Shown here: piece by piece, positions 28,335-37,845 of the stretch
Layout of the letters: the number at the start of each line of letters is the position of its first letter
Position numbering within the stretch: position 1 is the stretch's first letter
Assembly (NCBI RefSeq): GCF_028548395.1
Contig: NZ_JAQQLA010000003.1
Location: 62,001 to 126,000, forward strand
DNA length: 64,000 nt
Reading direction: 5' to 3'
Source of the DNA: Vogesella indigofera
GTDB lineage: Bacteria > Pseudomonadota > Gammaproteobacteria > Burkholderiales > Chromobacteriaceae
Program-made: the position numbers and the translations under genes
The notes under the pieces: generated by a model
What the model was told of the DNA's origin: nothing
Databases searched by the model: none
The model's input: only the letters and a program-made list of their open reading frames with translations

Positions 28335-30500
28335 ATGCTGGCCAAGAAAAAACTGAGCGTATTAATGCTGTCAGTGGCATTTTCTTCTGCAGCCTGGGCG
28401 GGTTTGGGGGGGGTCGTCGTCAAGTCCAATCTTGGCGAACCGTTGCGTGCCGAAATCGAGCTGAGCGGCTCGGATGGCGAAGTGCAGCGGGTTGGCCTGG
28501 CCACCCTGGATACCTTTCGCGAGTTGAAAGTCGATTACGCGCCGCTGCTGAGCAGCCTGCGTTTCACGCTGGCCCAGCGTGCCAACGGCCGGCCGTATAT
28601 CCGGGTCACGTCGCTGGCGCCGATCAGCGAGCCCTATCTGCGCTTTGTGGTGGAAGCGAAAATGCCGAGCAGCCGCTCGGTGCGCGAATATACCGTGCTG
28701 CTGGATCCGGTCGACTACGCGCTGCCGGCCAATCCGTCACCGGCACCTACATCGGTTGCGGCCCGGCCGGCGAGCGAGCGGCTGGCGCCGGCGCCTAGGC
28801 GGCCGTCTCCGCCGCGTGTTGAGCGCGAAGCCGTCAATCGTGCACCGCCGGACCGTATCAGCGTGCGCTCGGGGCAGACCCTGCACCAGCTGGCGGCGTC
28901 GTTGGCGCTACCCAATGTTTCGCTGCGCCAGGTAATGGCTGCGCTGCTGGAGGCCAATCCGCAGGCCTTCGTCGCCGGCAATCCCGACCAGTTGCGTGCC
29001 GGCGCACGCCTGAAGGTGCCGCCACTGTCGCAAATCCGTGCCCTGGGGCGCGAACGCAGCAACAGCCTTCTCGCCGCCGATCGTGCACCGCAGGCCACCG
29101 CGGCCGCACCCGTTGCCGCCGCAGCGGCTGTGGCGCCGGCAGTGGCATCCGCCAAACCGGCCGTCGCTGCGGAACAGCTGGTGAAGCTGGAGCCGGTCAC
29201 CGCGCCCGCCTCGGCGCCAGCGGTTGACGCCTCTGCCGTGGTCTCCGAGCAGGCGCTGCAACTACAGCAGGCGCAGCAAAAAATCACCGAACTGGAAAAA
29301 CGCCTCAATGCACTGCAGGCGGCGGCAACGTCGCAGCCGGCCCCGGCCGCCGAGGAGCGCGGCGAGCCGTTGCTGGATCAGGTGATGGCCTACTTGCCGC
29401 TGATTGGCGGCGCACTGGCCGCAGTATTGCTGGGGCTGGCGGCCATCATCATGCTGCGCCGCCGTCGTGCCGCGGGTACGGGCCACACTGGCGCGGCCAG
29501 CACCCTGCGCAAGTCGTCGCTGCATCAGCCCAATACCGAGCCGATGACCGCCGGCAATACTTTCCTCACCGACTTCACCCGTAGCGGCACCGGCGGTGCC
29601 GAGGCCGGCGATGTCGACCCGATCGCCGAAGCCGAGGTCTACCTCGCCTACGGTCGCGACCAGCAGGCCGAGGAAATCCTGAAAGAAGCGCTGGCGAAAG
29701 ACCCAACCCTGCACGAGGTGCGCGCCAAGCTGCTGGAAATCTACGCGTCACGCCAGGATCGGGCCGCCTTCGAACCGCACGCCAGATCGCTCCATGACGC
29801 GCTGGGCGGGCAGGGCACGCTATGGGACAAGATCGCCAAGCTGGGGCGCGGCATCGATCCCGCCAATGCCCTGTATGGCGGTGTTGCCGTCGCCGGCGAA
29901 GCGGTGGCTGACAGTGCCTTCGTGGCCTCGCCGATGGACATCGACCTCGACAACGAACTGATGGGCAGTGTGCCGGCCGTCGCTGCAGCAGTGGCTGAGC
30001 CGGTCGCGCCGGCCGTGGACGATGATCCGCTGCGTGCGGCCCTGCTCGGCGATGATCCGTTCGCAGTGGATGCGCCCCCCAAGGCGCTGGCGCCGGAGCT
30101 GGATATCGAGAGCCTGCTGGCCAGCGCCGAGCAGGTGGTGGCAGAGCCGGCGCCGGTCGAACCGGAGCCGGAAGAGAACAAACACATGCTGGACTTCGAT
30201 TTCCAGCTTGACGAACCGGTGAGTGCCGCCAGTCCGCTGGAAACGTTGGCCGCAGCCGAGCCGGATGCCAACAGCGTCGATTTCGACTTCGGTCTGGACA
30301 GCCTGGGCGCGGAAACGCCGGCAGTCAGCACCGAAGGCATGTCGGTGTCGGACGATCCGCTGTCGACCAAGCTGGATCTGGCCCGTGTCTATCTGGACAT
30401 GGGGGACAAGGACGGCGCGCGCGAAGTGCTGGAAGAGCTGGTGGCCGAGGCCGGCGGTTCGCTGAAGCAGGAAGCCGCCAACCTGCTGTCCTCGCTTTAA
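28335..30500 (+). CDS. fimV: FimV-type pilus assembly and polarity protein
   Basis: The 721-residue product matches FimV/TspA, an inner-membrane protein with a periplasmic peptidoglycan-binding region, needed in Pseudomonas for type IV pilus secretin assembly and polar cAMP signalling. In order: signal sequence (to about AWA, residue 22), the FimV N-terminal domain starting GLGGVVVKSNLGEPL, a LysM region (about 173-232), Ala/Pro linker, coiled coil (about 305-335), a membrane span (about 354-376) followed by RRRR, an acidic TPR-containing cytoplasmic part, and the conserved FimV C-terminal helix domain (about 669-721, DPLSTKLDLARVYLDMGDKDGA). Gene order asd-usg-fimV-truA is as in Pseudomonas. 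A repeat copy is at 30246. Confidence 0.95.
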   Translation: MLAKKKLSVLMLSVAFSSAAWAGLGGVVVKSNLGEPLRAEIELSGSDGEVQRVGLATLDTFRELKVDYAPLLSSLRFTLAQRANGRPYIRVTSLAPISEPYLRFVVEAKMPSSRSVREYTVLLDPVDYALPANPSPAPTSVAARPASERLAPAPRRPSPPRVEREAVNRAPPDRISVRSGQTLHQLAASLALPNVSLRQVMAALLEANPQAFVAGNPDQLRAGARLKVPPLSQIRALGRERSNSLLAADRAPQATAAAPVAAAAAVAPAVASAKPAVAAEQLVKLEPVTAPASAPAVDASAVVSEQALQLQQAQQKITELEKRLNALQAAATSQPAPAAEERGEPLLDQVMAYLPLIGGALAAVLLGLAAIIMLRRRRAAGTGHTGAASTLRKSSLHQPNTEPMTAGNTFLTDFTRSGTGGAEAGDVDPIAEAEVYLAYGRDQQAEEILKEALAKDPTLHEVRAKLLEIYASRQDRAAFEPHARSLHDALGGQGTLWDKIAKLGRGIDPANALYGGVAVAGEAVADSAFVASPMDIDLDNELMGSVPAVAAAVAEPVAPAVDDDPLRAALLGDDPFAVDAPPKALAPELDIESLLASAEQVVAEPAPVEPEPEENKHMLDFDFQLDEPVSAASPLETLAAAEPDANSVDFDFGLDSLGAETPAVSTEGMSVSDDPLSTKLDLARVYLDMGDKDGAREVLEELVAEAGGSLKQEAANLLSSL

Positions 30501-30521
30501 TGCCACAGCTGGCGACCGTCG

Positions 30522-32642
30522 ATGAAAACCAACGCTAGTTCCCCGAGCTTTGCCCTGCGCCCGGTGCTGGCCGGCCTGCTGACCGCCTGCGCGGTGCTGC
30601 CGGCCTGGGCCGGCCTCGGTGCGCTGCGGGTGCTGTCGGCGGCCGACGAGACGTTTTACGCCGAGGTGGCGGTCGAGCCGGAGGCTGGACTCAGCGCGCC
30701 GACGGCGTCGCTGGCGTCGCTGGAGCGTTATCCGATGCTGGGGCCTTACGCCGAAGCGGTACGCCAGCTGGCGATCCGTACCAGCGAGGTGTCGCCCGGC
30801 CGCTACCTGATTACCTTGTCCGGTCCGGTGCTGCCCCGTGATCAGGGCCTGCATTTTGCCCTTGAGCTGTCATGGCCTTCCGGTCGCGCCATCCGCGAAT
30901 ATCACCTGCCGGCATCCGGGCAGTGGCCGGTGACACCGGACAAGAAGCCTTCGCCGCACAGTGTCTTACCGGCGGACAAACCGAGTTTTATCACCGGTGC
31001 CGCCGCACCCGCCTTCGGTACCGGGCGTTTACTGTCGGTACGCGGGCTACCGCTGCGCATGGAAGTCGAGCTGCTGGGCGACTGGCCGGCGGCCGAGCAC
31101 GCCAGCCAGTTTCAGCTGGCGGCACTGCACGGGCTGGGCGATGCGCAAGCGGTGCGCTTTGCGCTGCGCAGCCGTGGCGGGCGCCAGTTCTTGCGGCTGC
31201 ACCATCCGCAGCCGGTGACCAGCCGCCACATCGGTTTTGAATTGCAGGCCCGGCTGGGCGAGACCGAGGTGGTGCGCCGTTTCAGTGTCGCCGTGCCCAG
31301 GGCCGGCCAGCGCTATCGCAAGCACGTGGCCCCGTCGGCGCAGGCGCTACCGGTGGACGGCTACCGCGTCAAGGCGGGGGATAGTCTTAATCGGCTGGCG
31401 CAACGCTACGCCCCGGCGGCGCGACAGGCCTGGATGGCGGCGGTTCTGGCGCGTAATCCGCAGGCCTTTGCCGGTGGTGATCGTGACCTGCTGTTTGCCG
31501 GTGCCTGGCTGGTATTTCCGGATGGCAAGCCGGCGCCCACTGCCATTCAGCACGGCTTGTCGGCGACCGCCCCGGCCAAGGCTGCCGCGACGCCACCGGC
31601 CCCGGTCGCCTCTGCGCCGTCAGTCGCAGCGCCGCAGCCGTCCGAGCAGATCGGCCAGCAATTGAAGGCGGCGCAGCAACGCATGAAATGGCTGGAAGCG
31701 GAAATCAGCCGGCTGGAGGCCAGCCCGGCGCCCGCAGCGGCCAGTGCCGCACCGGCGATGCCGCCGTTGTCGGACAGCGAAGCGGCGTTTCTTGATGGCC
31801 GCTTGACGGAGTGGGTGCTGACCGGGATCGGCGGCATTTCCGTGGCCAGCCTGCTGGCGTGGATGCTGCTGCGGCGCCGCAAGCAGAAACCGGCGGACAG
31901 CGCAGTGGACGCAGGCCAGATGCCGGCCGCGCCGCCGCCCGTGGTGACGGCAGCGGCTACGCTGGTGCCGCCGCCCGCGCCGGCCGACGAGATCCGGCTC
32001 GATACGGTCGACGTACTGGCCGAGGTGGAAGTGTTGCTGGCTTATGGCCGTAGCGAGGCGGCCGAGAGCCTGCTGCGCAATGCCCTTCGCGCCGAGCCGG
32101 AACGTGAGGATCTGCGCATCAAGTTGCTGGACCTGATCGCTGCGCAGGGCAATCGCGGCGAGTTCGAGGCGGTGGCACTGGATGTGCTGGCGGTATTCGG
32201 CCCGCTGAGCAGCCTGTGGACGCGGGTGCAGCAGCTGGGTGCCACGCTGGACGCGGACAACCCGCTGTATCGCGCCATCGAGCGGCCGATGAGCGAGGCC
32301 GTGGTGCTGGCGTCTGCGTCGGCCACGGCCGAGGCGCCCGAGGTGCCGTTGTCGGCAGCCGCTGCGGTGGTCTCGGAGCCGTTACCGGAGCCGTCGCCTG
32401 TGGTGCCGGAGCCTGAGCTGCCTGAGTTCGTGGTGCCAGAGCCGGTGGCGCCGCGCCGCGTGGCTGACTTTGCCGCCAATGACCGGCAGCCGGTGTCGGT
32501 GGCGGGCGAGCTGTCGGAGCAGGCGGCGATTGCCGAACTGGCACAGCTGTATCGCGAGATGGGTGACAGCGAGATGGCCGATACCCTGCTGCGCGATGCC
32601 GGGCTGCTGGAAGCGCCCAAAGAAGCGGTGGACGGTTCCTGA
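30522..32642 (+). CDS. Second FimV-like protein, tandem paralogue
   Basis: The 706-residue product starts 21 bases after fimV and copies its plan. It has a signal sequence ending AWA, an N-terminal domain opening GLGALRVLSAADETFYAEV, a second domain of similar kind opening GRLLSVRGLPLRMEVEL (about 167-265), a LysM region (about 281-333; YRVKAGDSLNRLAQRY), a membrane span (about 431-450) followed by RRRK, TPR-like repeats (about 490-570), and a short FimV-like C-terminus (SEQAAIAELAQLYREMGDSEMADTLL). Identity to the first copy looks low, so the duplication is old or one copy diverged quickly. The duplicated FimV N-domain is unusual. It probably also acts in envelope or pilus assembly. Confidence 0.82.
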   Translation: MKTNASSPSFALRPVLAGLLTACAVLPAWAGLGALRVLSAADETFYAEVAVEPEAGLSAPTASLASLERYPMLGPYAEAVRQLAIRTSEVSPGRYLITLSGPVLPRDQGLHFALELSWPSGRAIREYHLPASGQWPVTPDKKPSPHSVLPADKPSFITGAAAPAFGTGRLLSVRGLPLRMEVELLGDWPAAEHASQFQLAALHGLGDAQAVRFALRSRGGRQFLRLHHPQPVTSRHIGFELQARLGETEVVRRFSVAVPRAGQRYRKHVAPSAQALPVDGYRVKAGDSLNRLAQRYAPAARQAWMAAVLARNPQAFAGGDRDLLFAGAWLVFPDGKPAPTAIQHGLSATAPAKAAATPPAPVASAPSVAAPQPSEQIGQQLKAAQQRMKWLEAEISRLEASPAPAAASAAPAMPPLSDSEAAFLDGRLTEWVLTGIGGISVASLLAWMLLRRRKQKPADSAVDAGQMPAAPPPVVTAAATLVPPPAPADEIRLDTVDVLAEVEVLLAYGRSEAAESLLRNALRAEPEREDLRIKLLDLIAAQGNRGEFEAVALDVLAVFGPLSSLWTRVQQLGATLDADNPLYRAIERPMSEAVVLASASATAEAPEVPLSAAAAVVSEPLPEPSPVVPEPELPEFVVPEPVAPRRVADFAANDRQPVSVAGELSEQAAIAELAQLYREMGDSEMADTLLRDAGLLEAPKEAVDGS

Positions 32643-32644
32643 TC

Positions 32645-33256
32645 GTGCGCGGCCATCCCGCGCTGGCGCTGGTGGCATGGTTGCTGCTGGTACTGGTGCT
32701 GCAAGCCTGGTCCTGGCCGGCGCTTTCCCTGTTGTTCCTGTGTTGTCTTCCCCTGTTATGGCAGCAGCTATCCCTGGCGCTGCGGCGCATGCGCTGGTTG
32801 CTGCTGACCCTGCTGCTGGTGACCGCCTGGTCGGTGCCGGGTGATGCGCTGTTTGCCGCCGCGTGGTCGCCGTCGCGGCAGGGGCTGACGCTGGCACTGC
32901 AGCAGCAGTTGCGGCTGCTGTTGCTGATGGCGAGCCTGCGCTGCGTCTGGCTGCAACTGGGGCAGCAGGGCATGCTGCAGGCGCTGGCGTGGCTGCTGCA
33001 ACCGCTGGTGTGGTTTGGTCTGCCGCTGGAGCGCGTGCTGCTGCGGCTGGGGCTGACGCTGTTTTACGCCGAGCAATGGTTGCAGCATCCACCGGCGCTG
33101 AGCCTGGCGGCGTGGCGCGCGGCGCTGGCGGCGCAACTGACACAAGCCCCGGCGGATGAGGTAAAGTTAGGCTTTTCGCCGTGGACCATGCGTGACACGT
33201 TGGCCTTGTTGCTGCTGTTGCTGTTGTCCGGCTTACTCGTGAAAGTGGGACAATGA
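32645..33256 (+). CDS. Small membrane protein, CbiQ/EcfT-like
   Basis: The 203-residue product is almost entirely hydrophobic and extremely leucine-rich, with about five spans. Its pattern ([41 protein letters not shown]) resembles the membrane part of energy-coupling-factor T components (CbiQ/EcfT), but no ATPase or S component adjoins it, so transport function is doubtful. It begins at GTG 32645, two bases after the stop of the FimV-like gene, and its TGA overlaps the ATG of truA. It is therefore locked into one transcript between fimV-like and truA genes. Homologues in the same place are annotated as hypothetical. Confidence 0.72.
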   Translation: MRGHPALALVAWLLLVLVLQAWSWPALSLLFLCCLPLLWQQLSLALRRMRWLLLTLLLVTAWSVPGDALFAAAWSPSRQGLTLALQQQLRLLLLMASLRCVWLQLGQQGMLQALAWLLQPLVWFGLPLERVLLRLGLTLFYAEQWLQHPPALSLAAWRAALAAQLTQAPADEVKLGFSPWTMRDTLALLLLLLLSGLLVKVGQ

Positions 33257-34041
33257 GAGTTGCGTTGGGTGTGGAGTATGACGGCCGTGCGTTTTCCGGC
33301 TGGCAGACGCAACCCGGTGGTAACACCGTGCAGGACAAACTGAACCAGGCGCTGTCGCGCATTGCCGGTCATCCGGTGACCACCCTCGCCGCCGGCCGTA
33401 CCGATGCCGGCGTGCATGCGCTGATGCAGGTGGTGCACTTCGACAGTGATGCCGTCCGCCCGCTCAACGCCTGGGTGCGCGGCGTCAATGCCCATCTGCC
33501 GCCCGAGATCGCCGTGATGTGGGCGCGGGAAGTCAGTGACGAATTTCATGCGCGTTTTTCCGCGTTTTCCCGCTCTTACCGCTATTTCCTGCTGACGCAC
33601 CCGGTGCGCCCCGGGCTGACCGCCGGTCGCGTCGGCTGGTACCACCAGCCGCTGGATGTGGCCGCGATGCGCGCGGCGGCGGAGGTGCTGCTGGGGCGGC
33701 ACGATTTTTCCAGCTTTCGCGCCGCCGAGTGCCAGGCCAAGTCGCCGCTGAAAGACCTGCAGCAGCTGGACATCAGCGAAGTCGACGGCCTGCTGCGCTT
33801 CGACCTCACCGCCGACGCCTTCCTGCACCACATGGTGCGCAATATCGTCGGCGCGCTGCTGTATGTCGGCAGAGGCAAGCTCGATACTGCCGGCATGGCG
33901 ACGTTGCTGGCGGCGGCGGATCGCACCAAGGCGCCGCCGACCTTCATGCCCGACGGGCTGTACCTGACCGGGGTCGGCTATCCGGCGCAGTTCGAACTGC
34001 CGTCGCAGGCCCAGGCCGCGCGCCTGACCTTGTGGAGATAA
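33253..34041 (+). CDS. truA: tRNA pseudouridine(38-40) synthase
   Basis: The 262-residue product isomerises uridines 38, 39 and 40 in the anticodon arm of many tRNAs. The catalytic Asp is residue 51 in [12 protein letters not shown]. Other TruA marks are [14 protein letters not shown] at the start, [30 protein letters not shown] and [17 protein letters not shown]. It overlaps the upstream gene by four bases and is followed after one base by trpF, as in Pseudomonas. Confidence 0.97.
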   Translation: MRVALGVEYDGRAFSGWQTQPGGNTVQDKLNQALSRIAGHPVTTLAAGRTDAGVHALMQVVHFDSDAVRPLNAWVRGVNAHLPPEIAVMWAREVSDEFHARFSAFSRSYRYFLLTHPVRPGLTAGRVGWYHQPLDVAAMRAAAEVLLGRHDFSSFRAAECQAKSPLKDLQQLDISEVDGLLRFDLTADAFLHHMVRNIVGALLYVGRGKLDTAGMATLLAAADRTKAPPTFMPDGLYLTGVGYPAQFELPSQAQAARLTLWR

Positions 34042-34042
34042 G

Positions 34043-34666
34043 ATGAGCGTTCGCATCAAAGTCTGTGGCTTTACCCGCGTCGAGGATGTGGTGGCTGCGG
34101 CCAACCTTGGCATCGACGCCATCGGCCTGGTGTTCTACGACAAGAGTCTGCGCCACGTCGGCATCGCGCAGGCACAGGCCATCATCGCCGCGCTGCCGCC
34201 GTTCGTGACCGTGGTGGCGCTGTTCGTCAACGCGACGCGCGAGGAAATCGAGGCCGTGCTGGCGCAGTGCGCCATCGACGTGCTGCAGTTTCACGGCGAA
34301 GAGTCGCCCGAGTTCTGCCGCAGCTTCCGGCGCCCGTACCTGAAGGCGGTGCGGGTGCAGCCCGGTACCGATCTGCAAACGTTGGCCGCACAGTATCACG
34401 ACGCCCGCGGCCTGCTCACCGATGCCTTTGTCGAGGGCGCACACGGCGGTACCGGCAAGACCTTCGACTGGACGCTGATCCCGCCGCAACTGCCGTTGCC
34501 GCTGATCCTGTCCGGCGGCCTGGACGAGCACAATGTCGCCGACGCCGTGCGTCGCGTGCGCCCGGCGGCGGTCGATGTCTCCAGCGGTGTCGAGGCCGGC
34601 AAGGGCATCAAGAGCCCGCAGCGGGTGGCGGATTTCGTCGCCGCGGTGCGGGCGGCACAGAATTAA
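34043..34666 (+). CDS. trpF: Phosphoribosylanthranilate isomerase
   Basis: The 207-residue TIM-barrel product converts N-(5-phosphoribosyl)anthranilate to the CdRP ketose in tryptophan synthesis. Seen are the catalytic Cys in KVCGFTR near the N-terminus, [13 protein letters not shown], the catalytic Asp in [21 protein letters not shown] and [16 protein letters not shown] for phosphate binding. Two repeat copies lie inside (34096 coding AAN, 34382 coding LAA). It begins the trpF-trpB-trpA run; the rest of the pathway (trpE, G, D, C) is elsewhere. Confidence 0.97.
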   Translation: MSVRIKVCGFTRVEDVVAAANLGIDAIGLVFYDKSLRHVGIAQAQAIIAALPPFVTVVALFVNATREEIEAVLAQCAIDVLQFHGEESPEFCRSFRRPYLKAVRVQPGTDLQTLAAQYHDARGLLTDAFVEGAHGGTGKTFDWTLIPPQLPLPLILSGGLDEHNVADAVRRVRPAAVDVSSGVEAGKGIKSPQRVADFVAAVRAAQN

Positions 34667-34718
34667 CACGGTGCGCCACAGCGTGCCGTCACCATCATCA
34701 AACCATCAGGAGCATTCC

Positions 34719-35918
34719 ATGAGCAGTTATGACTTCCCCGATGCACGCGGTCACTTCGGCCCGTACGGCGGTGTCTATGTAGCGGAAACATTGATGGCAG
34801 CACTGGACGAGCTGAATGCCGAGTATGCCCGTGCCAAGGCTGATCCGGCTTTCTGGCAGGAATATCACTACGAACTGAAACACTTTGTCGGCCGTCCGAG
34901 CCCGATTTACCACGCCAAGCGCTGGTCGGAACAGCTCGGCGGTGCGCAGATCTACTTCAAGCGCGAAGATCTCAACCACACCGGCGCGCACAAGGTCAAC
35001 AACACCATCGGCCAGGCGCTGCTGGCGCGGCGCATGGGCAAGAAACGCGTGATCGCCGAGACCGGTGCCGGCCAGCACGGCGTGGCCTCGGCTACCGTTG
35101 CCGCCCGCTACGGCATGGAGTGCGTGGTGTACATGGGCTCGGAAGACGTCAAGCGCCAGGCGCCGAACGTGTTCCGCATGAAGCTGCTCGGCGCCACTGT
35201 GGTGCCGGTGGAGTCCGGCTCCAAGACGCTGAAGGACGCGCTCAACGAGGCGATGCGCGACTGGGTTACCAATATCGACAGCACCTTCTACATCCTCGGC
35301 ACCGCCGCCGGTCCGCACCCGTACCCGATGCTGGTGCGCGACTTCCAGCGCATCATCGGCATCGAGGCCAAGGAGCAGATGCAGGAAATGGTCGGCCGCC
35401 AGCCGGACATGGTGGTGGCCTGCGTTGGCGGCGGCTCCAACGCCATTGGCATTTTCCATCCCTATGTCGAGGTGGACGGCGTGCGTCTGGTCGGCGTCGA
35501 GGCTGGCGGTGACGGGGTGGCGACCGGCCGCCACGCGGCGCCGCTGACGGCCGGCAAGCCGGGCGTGCTGCACGGCTTCCGCAGTTACCTGATGCAGGAC
35601 GAGAACGGCCAGATCATCGAGACCCATTCGGTGTCCGCCGGTCTGGATTACCCGGGTGTCGGTCCCGAGCACAGCCTGCTGAAGGACATCGGACGTGCCG
35701 AATACGTGGCCATCAACGACGACGAGGCACTGAAGGCGTTCGAGGACTGCTGCCATCTGGAAGGCATCATCCCGGCGCTGGAGTCCAGCCACGCGCTGGC
35801 GCACGCCGCCAAGGTGGCGCCGACCATGGGCAAGGATCAGATCATTCTGGTCAACCTGTCCGGCCGTGGCGACAAGGATATCAATACCGTCGCCGGTCTG
35901 ATGGGTCTGACCCTGTAA
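34719..35918 (+). CDS. trpB: Tryptophan synthase, beta subunit
   Basis: The 399-residue product joins indole and serine to tryptophan using PLP. The Schiff-base Lys is residue 92 in [31 protein letters not shown] binds the PLP phosphate; the substrate loop is [11 protein letters not shown]. The first residues [18 protein letters not shown] match the standard N-terminus, so ATG 34719, with AGGAGC upstream, is the start. An inverted repeat pair follows, then trpA. Confidence 0.97.
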   Translation: MSSYDFPDARGHFGPYGGVYVAETLMAALDELNAEYARAKADPAFWQEYHYELKHFVGRPSPIYHAKRWSEQLGGAQIYFKREDLNHTGAHKVNNTIGQALLARRMGKKRVIAETGAGQHGVASATVAARYGMECVVYMGSEDVKRQAPNVFRMKLLGATVVPVESGSKTLKDALNEAMRDWVTNIDSTFYILGTAAGPHPYPMLVRDFQRIIGIEAKEQMQEMVGRQPDMVVACVGGGSNAIGIFHPYVEVDGVRLVGVEAGGDGVATGRHAAPLTAGKPGVLHGFRSYLMQDENGQIIETHSVSAGLDYPGVGPEHSLLKDIGRAEYVAINDDEALKAFEDCCHLEGIIPALESSHALAHAAKVAPTMGKDQIILVNLSGRGDKDINTVAGLMGLTL

Positions 35919-35925
35919 TGTGGCT

Positions 35926-35955
35926 AGGGTTGGCCGCACGCTGCGGCCAACCTTT
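35926..35955. repeat. Inverted pair of the repeat between trpB and trpA
   Basis: GGTTGGCCGCA (35928-35938) and TGCGGCCAACC (35942-35952) form an 11-bp stem with a three-base loop, just after the trpB stop. Only CTTT follows, so termination between the two genes would be partial at best. Confidence 0.88.
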
Positions 35956-36014
35956 GCTGCTCCCCGATGATACCGGCCTGACTGATTGTCAGGCCGGCTG
36001 CAAGGAAACGCGTG

Positions 36015-36809
36015 ATGAGCCGTATTGCTGAAACCTTTACCCGCCTGCAAGCCGCCGGCGAAAAAGCCCTGATCCCGTTCATCACCGCCGGCGATCCCGA
36101 TCCCGGCCTGACCGTTAGCCTGATGCACGGTCTGGTGGAAGGCGGTGCCGACGTGATCGAACTGGGTGTGCCGTTCTCCGACCCGATGGCCGACGGCCCG
36201 GTGATCCAGCGCGCCAGCGAACGTGCACTGCTGCACAAGGTCGGCCTGCGCAACGTGCTGGACATGGTGCGCGAATTTCGCCGCAGCAACCAGCAGACCC
36301 CGGTGGTGCTGATGGGCTACCTCAACCCGGTGCACGTGCTGGGCTACGAGGTGTTTGCGCAGGAAGCCGCTGCCGCCGGCGTCGACGGCGTGCTGACCGT
36401 GGACTGCCCGCCGGAAGAGGCGGGCGAGCTGTCGGCGGCGCTGATCGCCGCCAAACTCGATCCGGTATTCCTGATTGCGCCGACCACGCCGATGGCGCGG
36501 GTCAAGCAAATCGCCGCTCTGGCGCGCGGTTATGTCTACTATGTGTCACTTAAAGGCGTGACCGGTGCCGGAAATCTGGACATTGACGACGTAGCGCGTA
36601 AAATTGCCGCCCTTAGAGAATTTATTGATGTGCCGATCGGTGTCGGCTTCGGAATCCGCGATGCCGAAACGGCGCGCGCCATCTCTACCGCCGCGGATGC
36701 GGTGGTGGTCGGTAGCCGTCTGGTGCAGGAAATCGAAGCGGCGACCCCCGAAACTGCCAAAGAGCAGCTTACCCGTCTGGTGGCATCACTAAAGGATGCC
36801 ATCCGTTAG
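36015..36809 (+). CDS. trpA: Tryptophan synthase, alpha subunit
   Basis: The 264-residue TIM-barrel product cleaves indole-3-glycerol phosphate to indole, which is channelled to TrpB. The catalytic Glu lies in [18 protein letters not shown] (with the second catalytic Asp in the following helix region); phosphate binding is by [12 protein letters not shown] and [11 protein letters not shown] 36015 lies 7 bases after AAGGAA and gives MSRIAETF, the usual start; a GTG one codon earlier is in frame. Confidence 0.97.
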   Translation: MSRIAETFTRLQAAGEKALIPFITAGDPDPGLTVSLMHGLVEGGADVIELGVPFSDPMADGPVIQRASERALLHKVGLRNVLDMVREFRRSNQQTPVVLMGYLNPVHVLGYEVFAQEAAAAGVDGVLTVDCPPEEAGELSAALIAAKLDPVFLIAPTTPMARVKQIAALARGYVYYVSLKGVTGAGNLDIDDVARKIAALREFIDVPIGVGFGIRDAETARAISTAADAVVVGSRLVQEIEAATPETAKEQLTRLVASLKDAIR

Positions 36810-36838
36810 AACAATGCTGGTCACCCGTGCCAGCACCC

Positions 36839-36864
36839 TGCGGCCAACGTTACCGTTGGCCGCA
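36839..36864. repeat. Inverted pair, ACG variant, between trpA and accD
   Basis: TGCGGCCAACG (36839-36849), loop TTAC, CGTTGGCCGCA (36854-36864). Here the cores point outward to inward in the opposite order to most pairs, and the base after TTGGCCGCA's left side is ACG rather than AGG. No T run, so not an obvious terminator. Confidence 0.88.
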
Positions 36865-36888
36865 ACGTATTGATTCAAGGAGTCAGCA

Positions 36889-37764
36889 ATGAGCTGGTTG
36901 AATAAACTCCTGCCGCCGAAGATCAAGCGCGATCCGCGCACGAGCAAGGCGTCGGCGGTACCGGAAGGTTTGTGGAGCAAGTGCCCCGCGTGTGAGGCGG
37001 TGCTGTACCACACCGACCTGCAGGCCAATTTGCAGGTATGTCCCAAGTGTGACCATCACCACTCGCTGAATGCCCGCGAGCGGCTGGACATGCTGCTGGA
37101 TGCGGAAGGCCGTCGCGAGATCGGCGCCGAGGTCAAGCCGATCGACATCCTGAAGTTCAAGGACAGCAAGAAGTACCCTGACCGTCTGGTTGCCGCGGCG
37201 GAAAGCACCGGCGAGGACGACGCGCTGGTGGTGATGCAGGGCAGTATCCACAACATGCCGGCGGTGGTCGCCGCCTTCGAGTTCCGCTTCATCGGCGGCT
37301 CGATGGGTTCGGTGGTCGGCGAGCGCTTCGTGCGTGGCGTGCAGGCTGCGGTCGAGGCGCGCGCGCCGTTCATCTGCGTCGCCGCCTCCGGTGGTGCGCG
37401 GATGCAGGAAGGCCTCAACTCGCTGATGCAGATGGCGAAGACCTCCGCCGCGCTGCAGCTGCTGTCCGACTACCAGCTGCCGTTCATCTCCATCCTCACC
37501 GACCCGACCATGGGCGGTGTGTCCGCCTCGTTCGCCTTCCTCGGTGACGTGGTGATAGGCGAGCCGGGTGCGCTGATCGGCTTTGCCGGCCCGCGCGTGA
37601 TTGAGCAGACAGTGCGCGAGACGCTGCCGGAAGGCTTCCAACGCTCGGAGTTCCTGATCGAGAAAGGCGCGCTGGACATGATCGTCGACCGCCGCGAGCT
37701 GAAGCTGCGCGTGGCGACGCTGGTAGCGCTGCTGATGAAGGAAGCACAGCCGGTCAGCGCCTGA
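36889..37764 (+). CDS. accD: Acetyl-CoA carboxylase carboxyltransferase, beta subunit
   Basis: The 291-residue product, with AccA, moves the carboxyl group from biotin to acetyl-CoA to form malonyl-CoA, the committed step of fatty acid synthesis. The N-terminal zinc ribbon has Cys 32, 35, 51 and 54; the crotonase-like carboxyltransferase domain follows with [18 protein letters not shown] and SYASF-type segment [17 protein letters not shown] 36889 has AAGGAG upstream. It ends the long plus-strand block; a bidirectional terminator separates it from serA. Confidence 0.97.
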   Translation: MSWLNKLLPPKIKRDPRTSKASAVPEGLWSKCPACEAVLYHTDLQANLQVCPKCDHHHSLNARERLDMLLDAEGRREIGAEVKPIDILKFKDSKKYPDRLVAAAESTGEDDALVVMQGSIHNMPAVVAAFEFRFIGGSMGSVVGERFVRGVQAAVEARAPFICVAASGGARMQEGLNSLMQMAKTSAALQLLSDYQLPFISILTDPTMGGVSASFAFLGDVVIGEPGALIGFAGPRVIEQTVRETLPEGFQRSEFLIEKGALDMIVDRRELKLRVATLVALLMKEAQPVSA

Positions 37765-37780
37765 CCCTCGCTGCAGCCAA

Positions 37781-37811
37781 AAAAACGCCACGGCTTGCCG
37801 TGGCGTTTTTG
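37781..37811. terminator. Bidirectional terminator accD / serA
   Basis: ACGCCACGGC (37785-37794), loop TT, GCCGTGGCGT (37797-37806), with an A run on the left and TTTTT on the right. Confidence 0.92.
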
Positions 37812-37814
37812 CGT

Positions 37815-37836
37815 TTGCGGCCAACGTTGGCCGCAA
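37815..37836. repeat. Fused palindromic pair of the repeat
   Basis: Two opposed repeat copies overlap by sharing AACGTT, giving a perfect 22-base palindrome (cores at 37816-37824 and 37827-37835). It lies directly after the accD/serA terminator and 10 bases from the serA stop. Confidence 0.9.
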
Positions 37837-37845
37837 GCGGCTGGC

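Noticed and set aside
32645..33256. Naming the small membrane protein as a cobalt transporter subunit (cbiQ)
   Set aside because: Only a loose resemblance in hydrophobic pattern; no cobalt, biotin or vitamin genes and no ATPase partner are present.
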